A DNA stretch of 5,182 nt from Methanosarcinales archaeon (GTDB lineage Archaea > Halobacteriota > Methanosarcinia > Methanosarcinales > Methanogasteraceae). Shown piece after piece: positions 1 through 5,182 of this stretch (positions are counted from its first letter, which is position 1; the number at the start of each line of letters is the position of its first letter). The DNA lies in contig DTYY01000233.1 in NCBI GenBank assembly GCA_012961645.1, positions 1 to 5,182 of the forward strand, written 5' to 3'. The position numbers and the translations under genes were made by a program. The notes below the pieces were generated by a model. That model searched no databases and was not told the origin of the DNA. It saw nothing but the letters and a program-made list of their open reading frames with translations.

Positions 1-344
1 AAAACAATACGAGTTTCGGTTAGGGGGAGACAACTCTTCATAACAATCAGCTCCGATGTATTACATGCTACACACAACCTGCCTCTATAAAAGCCTTCCC
101 CCATCGAATATCGCTATGCAGAGCCGCCATGCAGCCACACATTGCCGAAAACTCGCGCGCAATCAGACAACCCCGCGGCAATTCCCCCACGCCCCCGCCA
201 CCTCCTCGCCCGCAACCACTGATCACTGCCCGCAGATATCTGCTAAAATGGTCTTCTGGCGATCTTCTATCCACCAAAAGCCGCCAGCATATCCTATCTA
301 CTGATGCGCGCGGGTTTGCAAGATCAACACCTTCCAGATAGAAC
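1..344. other. Gene-free flank with C-rich tract
   Basis: I see no convincing gene here on either strand. The open frames are short, rich in Pro/Arg or Gly/Arg, and resemble no family I know. Two local oddities stand out. A strongly C-rich stretch lies at about 184-213, so the minus strand carries runs of G. A perfect 12-base palindrome, GCAGATATCTGC, lies at 232-243. A minus-strand stretch at about 320-385 (reading G-W-F-R-L-S-G, then K-F-Y-L-E-G-V-D-L) could be a further decayed piece of the ATPase remnant next door, but this is too weak to call. No tRNA, rRNA or CRISPR repeat is visible. Confidence 0.5.
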
Positions 345-657
345 TTATGCTGCGCGCATCCAGAAAGCCGAAACCATCCCCACAACACTACCGGAAAGAC
401 CTAAATTACATACTTCGATGAAATTGGCGATCTCCTTTCTGCTCGATGGTTTATCGAGTGAAGCAACCGCATAGAGAACTTTTCGTTCCTGTTCGCTTGC
501 TCCATTGTACATAGCATCCCATACCATCTCTCCTAAATTCGAGTAGCGTCTCATTCAACGCAGGAGACCACCGGTCCAGCGTAACCCTGCCCTTGATCCC
601 AGTATCATACAGATTGGAACAGAGAACCTGCAATTCATAAGGATGTCCCTCTGCATA
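345..657 (-). pseudogene. Remnant of an AAA+/STAND-type ATPase C-terminal region, frameshifted
   Basis: Two minus-strand frames together read like the part of an archaeal AAA+/STAND ATPase just after the nucleotide-binding domain. From about 651 the first frame reads E-G-H-P-Y-E-L-Q-V-L-C-S-N-L-Y-D, then A-L-N-E-T-L-L-E-F, matching the GHPYxLQxLC sensor-region motif of this superfamily. Near 534 the similarity moves to another frame, which reads G-E-M-V-W-D-A-M-Y, A-S-E-Q-E-R-K-V-L-Y and S-S-R-K-E-I-A-N-F, resembling the start of the winged-helix domain. That frame stops at 345-347. There is no start codon, P-loop or Walker B, and the recognisable part begins directly after the cofH stop, in the same frame as cofH. 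I read it as a truncated, frameshifted relic. The family call rests on remembered motifs, so the superfamily is more secure than any subfamily. Confidence 0.6.
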
Positions 658-1785
658 TCAGATCACAGTAGATGAAGTCGCCGCCCCACCCGGAAGGTAA
701 TTTTTGATCGAACTTTCGTGGAAAGTTTGATTGTAGAGCGTGTCCCGCACCGCAGGGACTCTTCCCGCCTTCCTGATGATCCAGTCAAACTCAGCCGGAG
801 ACATGTATTCACCAGATGTTGCTCCTGCCGATTTTGATATCTTTTCTTCCATCAAAGTCCCTCCGAGATCATTTGCACCACAATGAAGAGCGTACTGTGC
901 GAGTTTGGTTCCAAGCTTCACCCAGCTTGCCTGAATGTTCGGGATGTGGGTGTGCAGCACGATTCGTGCGAGCGCATGCATCCGCAGGTCATCGATGCCG
1001 GTGACGCCGTAATTGCCGCTCGCAAGCATCTCACTTCCGAGTTCGCTGTTGCGCGGCATGAACGGGAGCGGCACAAACTCTGTGAACCCGTGCGTCTCCT
1101 TCTGAATCTCCCGAACCAGGAGGAGGTGGTCGATCCGGTCCTCTGTGGTCTCGATGTGCCCGTACATGATCGTTGCGGTCGTTCTGATGCCTTTGCAATG
1201 CGCGGCTCTGACGACACTTGCCCACTCTTCAGTATTCAGCTTGTCAGGGCATATCATCTCACGTACCCTGTCCACAAGAATCTCTGCTGCAGTTCCAGGC
1301 ATCGTATCGAGTCCAGAATCTTTCAGCGCAGCGAGCGCGTTTTTGACGCCCACACCGTCTCTTGCCGCATGCCAGACCTCCATAGGGGAGTAGACATGCA
1401 GGTGGGTCTCAGGAAATTCGGATTTGATCGACTCGAGAATCTCGCAGTAATCTGCAAGCCGCATATCCGGAAGCAAGCCTCCCTGAATGCAGATCTCGGT
1501 TGCACCGATGCGTACCGCCTCTCTGGCCTTTTCAAGGATCTCGGGTATACTCATCCGGTAGCCATCACGGTCTCTGAACGCGCAGAACCGGCAGGTTCCG
1601 ATGCACATGCTTGTGAAATTGATGTTTCGGTTGATGATGTATGTGGCAGTATCGCCGACCGCTTCTGCGCGTAGCTCGTCTGCCAGTCTAAAGAGTTCAG
1701 GAAGCGGTGCGGCGGCAAGGATTGTTGCATCCTCTTTTGTGCATCTGCCAGTGTGGGCGCGGTCGATCAGTTCTGTGGGAAGCAT
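658..1785 (-). CDS. cofH: 5-amino-6-(D-ribitylamino)uracil--L-tyrosine 4-hydroxyphenyl transferase, CofH (F420 biosynthesis)
   Basis: This is a radical SAM enzyme of 375 residues, a normal CofH length. CofH moves the 4-hydroxybenzyl group of tyrosine onto 5-amino-6-ribitylaminouracil. CofG then closes the ring to give Fo, the chromophore of coenzyme F420. The N-R-N-I-N-F-T block (residues 52-58) leads into the cluster motif C61-x3-C65-x2-C68, followed by A-F-R-D-R-D-G-Y. I-Q-G-G at 100-103 fits the AdoMet-contacting glycine motif. The C-terminal G-G-T-L-M-E-E-K-I-S (308-317) and A-G-R-V-P-x-x-R-D-T-L-Y (340-351) are typical of the CofH/MqnC-like group. CofG is not in the window. The ATG at 1785 puts the first cluster Cys at 61, as expected. 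There is no clear Shine-Dalgarno and no TATA box at the leaderless distance, so it is probably transcribed with the 347-aa gene 58 bases upstream. A paralogue with altered substrate cannot be excluded. Confidence 0.93.
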   Translation of the reverse strand: MLPTELIDRAHTGRCTKEDATILAAAPLPELFRLADELRAEAVGDTATYIINRNINFTSMCIGTCRFCAFRDRDGYRMSIPEILEKAREAVRIGATEICIQGGLLPDMRLADYCEILESIKSEFPETHLHVYSPMEVWHAARDGVGVKNALAALKDSGLDTMPGTAAEILVDRVREMICPDKLNTEEWASVVRAAHCKGIRTTATIMYGHIETTEDRIDHLLLVREIQKETHGFTEFVPLPFMPRNSELGSEMLASGNYGVTGIDDLRMHALARIVLHTHIPNIQASWVKLGTKLAQYALHCGANDLGGTLMEEKISKSAGATSGEYMSPAEFDWIIRKAGRVPAVRDTLYNQTFHESSIKNYLPGGAATSSTVI

Positions 1786-1843
1786 GTTTCGCAGATTTTC
1801 GAGTGAATCGATTGAGGAATGCAGACGATGGCTGCACTTATGC

Positions 1844-2887
1844 CTATAGAAACTCGATGTCGTCGTCGATTGGTTCGGTCATGGCACTCCCGTCGCAGGC
1901 ATTGATCCTGATGCTGCTTCTTGCACCGTCAACCACCCAGAACGGCAGATAGACCAGTTCTATGTCGAGATTGACGTCTCCAGGTCTTGGTTTTACGGTT
2001 CTGTGCTCGGTTATGATGGCATCACCGGATTTACTGGTGAATGACATGGTTTTTGTGTTGCTTGTGATCACATCGTCCAGTATCTGCTTCTCAGCTTCCT
2101 CTTTCGCCATAACCAAACTTTTTATCACGTAGTTATCGCAAGGAACTGATAGTTGATCTTGTATCTCCATTATGCATCCGTATTTCTGCTTGTTGAGAGC
2201 GTTGATCGCACCCGAATCGTGGGCTGATATGTGCACCATCTTCGTTTTATGCTGCTGATACCCGTTAACAGCGTATTTGTAATTCCAGAAAGGCACAAAT
2301 TCGATGAAAATGTTCCTTATATCGCTGACAAAACCTTTTGCAGTCGAGATCGCACGTTTTTCCTCCACCATGATCGGAGCGCATCGCAACTGTAGCAGAT
2401 CCCGCGAACCAGCAGCATCAGATGTGCCAGCAACAGTTTCTCTGCTCTCTGGCATCGGAATTCCGCCATTTCTGCCGTAACTACCATAACCATAACCGGT
2501 TGCTCCCAGAAAATCGTAATGTGTGCCCTCTGCCTCTGCAAGGATCGCCTTTCCTATGCGGGTCTCGAGTTCGTCACGATCCCATGTCCTGACGCCGTTC
2601 TGATCTGCGAAAACACCTGTCCAGTCGGTGATTTCGTCGGATATGAATAAAGCGTCGTGTGATCCGCGTACAGCGCCGGCAAAACGCCGCAGATCATCCT
2701 CGTTCTCTCCGCAACGGATGTGTGTTATCTTTCCATCCTTCTCCACCACCAGATCAACCATCGAATCGCCCCGATCGGCATCCAGCAGGTTCATCGGACT
2801 ATCCCAGCCTGTATTATACGGCTTTACAGCATAGCCCTGTGATTTCAGAATATTTGTGAGAATATCAAGTACGATCTGTTTGTTCAT
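1844..2887 (-). CDS. Uncharacterised 347-aa protein with a possible endonuclease-like N-terminal fold and a duplicated PFW motif
   Basis: I do not recognise a named family. Residues 1-120 look like a compact alpha/beta domain. It has a first helix (I-V-L-D-I-L-T-N-I-L), a strand carrying D45 (M-V-D-L-V-V), then K-I-T-H-I-R-C. It resembles the topology of PD-(D/E)XK restriction-endonuclease-like domains but lacks the E-x-K active-site pair, so it would be non-catalytic. Residues 125-165 are low-complexity and rich in Gly, Tyr and Ser, probably a linker. The C-terminal part contains two similar segments, F-V-P-F-W-N-Y-K-Y at 197-205 and Y-L-P-F-W-V-V at 313-319. Each is followed by a beta-rich stretch with a D-S-G or D-G-S turn, suggesting an internal duplication. 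No signal peptide or membrane helix is evident. It starts 5 bases after the NifH-like stop, with AGGGTG eight bases before ATG, so it is translated in step with that gene and may be its partner or target. Confidence 0.85.
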   Translation of the reverse strand: MNKQIVLDILTNILKSQGYAVKPYNTGWDSPMNLLDADRGDSMVDLVVEKDGKITHIRCGENEDDLRRFAGAVRGSHDALFISDEITDWTGVFADQNGVRTWDRDELETRIGKAILAEAEGTHYDFLGATGYGYGSYGRNGGIPMPESRETVAGTSDAAGSRDLLQLRCAPIMVEEKRAISTAKGFVSDIRNIFIEFVPFWNYKYAVNGYQQHKTKMVHISAHDSGAINALNKQKYGCIMEIQDQLSVPCDNYVIKSLVMAKEEAEKQILDDVITSNTKTMSFTSKSGDAIITEHRTVKPRPGDVNLDIELVYLPFWVVDGARSSIRINACDGSAMTEPIDDDIEFL

Positions 2888-2892
2888 GACTT

Positions 2893-3690
2893 TTACACCC
2901 TGATCAGCTCACGCAGACGAGCGTCCTCCATCGGAATCGGTACCACTGATTCTTCGCAATTCATGATCGCAGTCGCAAGCTTTCGGTACACACCGGCAAT
3001 TGCGGAATCCGGCGCTCTTTCGATGACGGAGAAGCCTTCTCGCTCGCATTCCTGCACGATATCGTCTTTCGGTATGAATGCAACGAGTTTGCTTCCGATT
3101 CCAGATGCAAACTCGGTTACAATCTCTTCTTCCCGTGTAACGTTTCTTGAATTACAAATTACTCCACTAAGTGGCATGTTCAGCTTCTGAAGTCCCTTTC
3201 CAATGTTATTTGCAGCATAAATTGGCATATATTCACCCGATGAGAGGATGTATGCCTCGTTGACCAGATTCTTCTGGATCGGTGCCGCAAAGCCGCCACA
3301 CACGATATCACCGGGCACATCATAGATCACGAGATCGCTGTCCCTGATGGCGGATGTGACCTTTTGCAGCGCATTGACAGCGACAATGATACCTCTGCCG
3401 GCGCAGCCAACTCCTGGCTCGGGTCCACCGACTTCTACGCATTTAACGCCCTTGTAGCCGTTGTAAACGACGTTTTCCTCGCATAGCTCGACTCCCTTCC
3501 GTATTAAGTCCATTATCGTTGGAATCCGCCTGCCATTGAGCAGTGTGATCGAGGAATCACTCTTTGGATCGCATCCGATGATGGTGACCGAATATCTTTC
3601 GTCGGCGCACGCGGCTGCGACGTTCGATGCCGTGCTGGACTTGCCAATCCCGCCTTTGCCGTAGATAGCTATTCTCCTTGCCCTGTACAT
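2893..3690 (-). CDS. NifH-like [4Fe-4S] P-loop ATPase (nitrogenase iron protein / CfbC family)
   Basis: This 265-residue NifH-family protein is near the length of CfbC-type reductases and shorter than nitrogenase NifH. Family members are homodimers that bridge one [4Fe-4S] cluster and pass single electrons to a partner on ATP hydrolysis. Visible are the P-loop G-K-G-G-I-G-K-S (11-18) with the signature lysine K12, switch I G-C-D-P-K-S-D-S (39-46), and cluster ligand C96 in G-V-G-C-A-G-R-G. R99 is the counterpart of the arginine that is ADP-ribosylated in NifH. Switch II carries cluster ligand C131 in [11 protein letters not shown]. The proline at 126 replaces the leucine usual in NifH (DVLGD). 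Motifs such as Y-N-G-Y-K-G, E-x-G-G-P-E-P-G and M-P-I-Y-A-A-N-N-I resemble the methanogen CfbC/Nfl group, whose known member CfbC serves coenzyme F430 synthesis. No NifD/K or CfbD homologue is nearby, so I do not assign it as CfbC. ATG at 3690 has GAGG four bases upstream and overlaps the small gene by 22 bases. Confidence 0.9.
   Translation of the reverse strand: MYRARRIAIYGKGGIGKSSTASNVAAACADERYSVTIIGCDPKSDSSITLLNGRRIPTIMDLIRKGVELCEENVVYNGYKGVKCVEVGGPEPGVGCAGRGIIVAVNALQKVTSAIRDSDLVIYDVPGDIVCGGFAAPIQKNLVNEAYILSSGEYMPIYAANNIGKGLQKLNMPLSGVICNSRNVTREEEIVTEFASGIGSKLVAFIPKDDIVQECEREGFSVIERAPDSAIAGVYRKLATAIMNCEESVVPIPMEDARLRELIRV
2896..2901 (-). promoter_or_regulatory. Ribosome binding site of the 347-aa gene
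   Basis: AGGGTG lies eight bases ahead of the ATG at 2887 and inside the last codons of the NifH-like gene (A-G-G-G-T-G, then TAA). It supports this start and points to translational coupling of the two genes. Confidence 0.55.
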
Positions 3691-3908
3691 ACATCCTCAA
3701 GCGCAACGATGTACTCTCGATATGCTGTAATCAGATCGGTCGTTTTGTCCATGAAAAGATGAATGCACTCGTAAAAATCAGAGATATATGCCTCAGCGTC
3801 CGGATAATCCGATTCTTCCAACCCTGATATCGATTTGGATGTCTCTGAAAATTCTTTTTCGCAGACGTCCACAGCATCCCGGAGTTCAGATAAGATGTTT
3901 GGGTCCAT
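3669..3908 (-). CDS. Small acidic helical protein upstream of the NifH-like gene (unknown function)
   Basis: I do not recognise this protein of 79 residues. It is strongly acidic (about 20 Asp/Glu against 5 Lys/Arg). It looks like a helical hairpin: a first helix at about residues 4-27, a break around the Y-P at 35-36, then helices to about residue 73. Cysteines are at 16, 48 and 74. There is no signal peptide or membrane segment. I chose ATG at 3908 because a TATA-like element is centred about 28 bases upstream, giving a leaderless or nearly leaderless message. An in-frame TTG at 3929 would add seven residues but lies only a few bases past that TATA element, so it would probably not be transcribed. 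The gene ends inside the NifH-like gene, overlapping it by 22 bases. Its place as first gene and its acidity suggest a small accessory or docking subunit for the NifH-like protein, which is inference. Confidence 0.75.
   Translation of the reverse strand: MDPNILSELRDAVDVCEKEFSETSKSISGLEESDYPDAEAYISDFYECIHLFMDKTTDLITAYREYIVALEDVCTGQGE
3695..3698 (-). promoter_or_regulatory. Ribosome binding site of the NifH-like gene
   Basis: GAGG sits four bases before the ATG at 3690, inside the coding end of the small acidic gene. A second ATG at 3694 directly abuts GAGG and is in another frame, so 3690 is the start that fits. The overlap suggests coupled translation of the two proteins. Confidence 0.5.
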
Positions 3909-3930
3909 GTCCGGTACTCTCGCTACCAAT

Positions 3931-3944
3931 GGTATTTAATTTAA
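3931..3944 (-). promoter_or_regulatory. TATA-like promoter of the minus-strand array
   Basis: On the minus strand this reads TTAAATTAAATACC. The ATTAAATA core (3933-3940) is centred about 28 bases before the ATG at 3908, matching the archaeal spacing from TATA box to start site and predicting a leaderless transcript for the small acidic gene and the genes behind it. Confidence 0.55.
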
Positions 3945-3967
3945 CTGGTGCATGATGTGGCCCAGAT

Positions 3968-3982
3968 GAAAGATTTACAAAA
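3968..3982 (+). promoter_or_regulatory. BRE/TATA-like promoter of the radical SAM gene
   Basis: The plus strand reads GAAAGATTTACAAAA. A purine-rich BRE-like GAAAG precedes TTTACAAA (3974-3981), which is centred about 27 bases before the ATG at 4004. No Shine-Dalgarno precedes that ATG, so a leaderless transcript is likely. Confidence 0.5.
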
Positions 3983-4003
3983 CGCCGACCCGAATAGTCG
4001 TTC

Positions 4004-5002
4004 ATGAACACTCTTCCCAGATATCACCGCATCTCTGCCGACCGCAAGCCAGCGCGTTTTCTGATTGCAAGGAACCTCCCTGTCGAGTTCGATGAAGATG
4101 CGCCGCTCGATGATCTGTGGGATATCCACGATGATGCGATGCAAAGATTTGACCGGTCAGAAAAGTTAGTAAAACGCGATAAACCGAACGAAAAATCATT
4201 ACTCGATCTCAAAACGGTAATAGCGGATCGCATACTTGAAAAATGTCATTTCTGCGACCGGAGATGCGGTGCGAACCGTAGAAAGGGAAAATTTGGCTAT
4301 TGTAGAATCGGTGCGGTTTCAAGATATTCATCAGAGTTCCTGCATTACGGCGAGGAGCCTGAACTCGTGCCTTCACACACGGTTTTCCTCTCTGGCTGTG
4401 TCTTTTCGTGCGTCTACTGTCAGAACTGGGGGATATCGACAAATCCGGACCTCGGAATGCCGATTATTCCGGAAGACCTCTCAAAAATTGCTGCAGCAAA
4501 GCGCGGTCTCGGCGCCAGAAATCTGAATTTCGTGACTCCGACACCACATCTCCACACCATACTACACATCCTTGCCGAGATGAGGATAAATACTCCAGTC
4601 ATCTGGAATTCCAATATGTATCACTCAGAAGAGGCTGCGAAACTTTTATGCGGCGTTGTGGATGTTTATCTCGGAGATTTCAAATATGGAAATGATGGAT
4701 GTGCAAAGAAATATTCAAATGCCGAACATTACTGGGATACAGTCACAAGAAATTTTCTGTATGCTTACAACGACTCAGAAATCCTGCTGCGGCAGCTCGT
4801 ACTGCCAGGGCACGTTGAATGCTGCACCGCACCGATCATCGAATGGGTGCGCAAAAATATTCCAGAGATCAGGTTCAATCTGATGTTTCAGTACCGACCA
4901 GAGTATCTGGCGTATAAATATCCTGAGATCGATAGAGCACTCACGCACAGCGAGGAGGCGCGGGCGCAGGAGTTGTTGATGAAGAGCGGGATTTTGGGCT
5001 GA
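4004..5002 (+). CDS. PflX-like radical SAM protein (COG1313, related to pyruvate formate-lyase activating enzymes)
   Basis: The protein has 332 residues. An N-terminal cysteine cluster, C81-x2-C84-x3-C88 with C100 in G-K-F-G-Y-C-R-I-G, precedes the radical SAM motif C132-x3-C136-x2-C139 in F-L-S-G-C-V-F-S-C-V-Y-C-Q-N-W. This order (C-x-x-C-x-R-x-C-G, then G-x-C-R-x-G, then S-G-C-x-x-x-C-x-Y-C-Q-N) is the hallmark of COG1313, relatives of glycyl-radical-enzyme activases. F-V-T-P-T-P-H (176-182), W-N-S-N-M-Y (201-206) and D-V-Y-L-G-D-F-K-Y (220-228) also fit. The target of this family is unknown to me, and no glycyl radical enzyme lies in the window. The ATG at 4004 keeps an N-terminal block (P-A-R-F-L-I-A, then L-D-D-L-W-D-I-H-D) that I recall from archaeal homologues. 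The gene is transcribed divergently from the NifH-like array with 95 bases between starts, so the two may share regulation. Confidence 0.88.
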   Translation: MNTLPRYHRISADRKPARFLIARNLPVEFDEDAPLDDLWDIHDDAMQRFDRSEKLVKRDKPNEKSLLDLKTVIADRILEKCHFCDRRCGANRRKGKFGYCRIGAVSRYSSEFLHYGEEPELVPSHTVFLSGCVFSCVYCQNWGISTNPDLGMPIIPEDLSKIAAAKRGLGARNLNFVTPTPHLHTILHILAEMRINTPVIWNSNMYHSEEAAKLLCGVVDVYLGDFKYGNDGCAKKYSNAEHYWDTVTRNFLYAYNDSEILLRQLVLPGHVECCTAPIIEWVRKNIPEIRFNLMFQYRPEYLAYKYPEIDRALTHSEEARAQELLMKSGILG

Positions 5003-5011
5003 AATATCGGA

Positions 5012-5182
5012 TCACATGAAAAATTCCTGGTTCTGACGGATTCTGTAACCAATAGATTTTTAATGAACGAACCTGTCACACCTGTCGAATCCACCTTCTG
5101 TCACGAGTGTATGAAGGTGAGGGTTGAAGCCCATCTGCCTGGAAAACGGGTGTAGCACAACGACAGCACCTGCAGTCAATCG
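5012..5182 (-). pseudogene. 3' remnant of an IS91-type (Y2/HUH) transposase, partial at window edge
   Basis: Entering from the right edge, the minus-strand frame reads G-A-V-V-V-L-H-P-F, then M-G-F-N-P-H-L-H-T-L-V-T-E-G-G-F-D and R-F-V-H, followed by TAA at 5060-5062. The N-P-H-L-H block followed by V-T-E-G-G is the HUH metal-binding motif (H-L-H, 5111-5119) of IS91-family rolling-circle transposases (Y2_Tnp, Transposase_32). In full-length relatives the chain continues past this point to the catalytic tyrosines. Here, after the in-frame TAA, the same frame continues K-S-I-G-Y-R-I-R-Q before a TGA at 5012-5014. It resembles the usual H-K-K-F-I-P-Y continuation and suggests a sense codon mutated to stop, then truncation. 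The rest of the gene lies outside the window. The family call is fairly sure and the inactive state is likely. Confidence 0.72.

Noticed and set aside
256..287. Inverted repeat CTGGCG ... CGCCAG as a possible terminator or hairpin
   Set aside because: The arms are only six bases with a 20-base loop and no T-run follows, so chance is a sufficient explanation.
129..341. Plus-strand frame encoding a Pro-rich peptide
   Set aside because: The proline run comes only from the C-rich tract. There is no ribosome binding site and no recognisable domain.
68..388. Minus-strand open frame of 106 codons
   Set aside because: Its product has a poly-Gly run from the C-rich tract and no family resemblance. 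At most its first codons may be a decayed extension of the ATPase remnant.
883..1674. Long open frame of 263 codons on the plus strand
   Set aside because: It lies wholly antisense to cofH, whose motifs are unmistakable, and its translation is Arg/His/Cys-rich without any recognisable motif. It is a shadow of codon bias.
2893..3690. Assignment of the NifH-like gene as nitrogenase nifH or as cfbC
   Set aside because: Cluster ligands and P-loop fit the whole family, but no NifD/K or CfbD partner is present and switch II differs, so a specific name is not supported.
5003..5062. T-run (GATTTTTA) after the radical SAM gene as a transcription terminator
   Set aside because: Only five T residues, no hairpin, and it overlaps the transposase remnant. 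The evidence is too weak to list.

Overview
The window looks archaeal and most likely comes from an F420-producing euryarchaeon, such as a methanogen or a methane/alkane-oxidising relative. Three observations support this. There is a clear cofH gene for F420 biosynthesis. A NifH-like reductase of the kind common in methanogens is present. TATA-like boxes sit about 27 bases ahead of two divergent ATG codons that have no convincing Shine-Dalgarno sequence, which is the layout of leaderless archaeal transcripts. The exact lineage cannot be fixed from this sequence.

Layout. Bases 1-344 hold no gene I can support, only a C-rich tract and a short palindrome. Bases 345-657 (minus) hold the frameshifted remnant of the C-terminal part of an AAA+/STAND-type ATPase. 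Bases 658-3908 (minus) are a compact four-gene array. In transcription order it encodes a small acidic helical protein (79 aa), a NifH-like [4Fe-4S] ATPase (265 aa, overlapping the small gene by 22 bases), an unrecognised 347-aa protein (5 bases further on, with its Shine-Dalgarno inside the end of the NifH-like gene), and CofH (58 bases further on). Bases 3909-4003 are a divergent promoter region. Bases 4004-5002 (plus) encode a PflX-like radical SAM protein. Bases 5012-5182 (minus) hold the broken 3' part of an IS91-type HUH transposase that runs off the window edge.

How the genes may work together. The overlap and tight spacing make it likely that the small acidic protein, the NifH-like ATPase and the 347-aa protein are made together. 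The NifH-like protein keeps the P-loop, both cluster cysteines and the switch regions, so it should be an ATP-driven one-electron donor. No NifD/NifK- or CfbD-like acceptor lies in the window. The natural hypothesis is an uncharacterised reductase module whose partner is either the adjacent 347-aa protein or encoded elsewhere. Its co-transcription with cofH and its divergent pairing with a second radical SAM gene hint at cofactor chemistry, but that is inference.

Both flanks of the functional block carry decayed genes (ATPase remnant, transposase remnant), so the block seems to lie in a region that has been rearranged.
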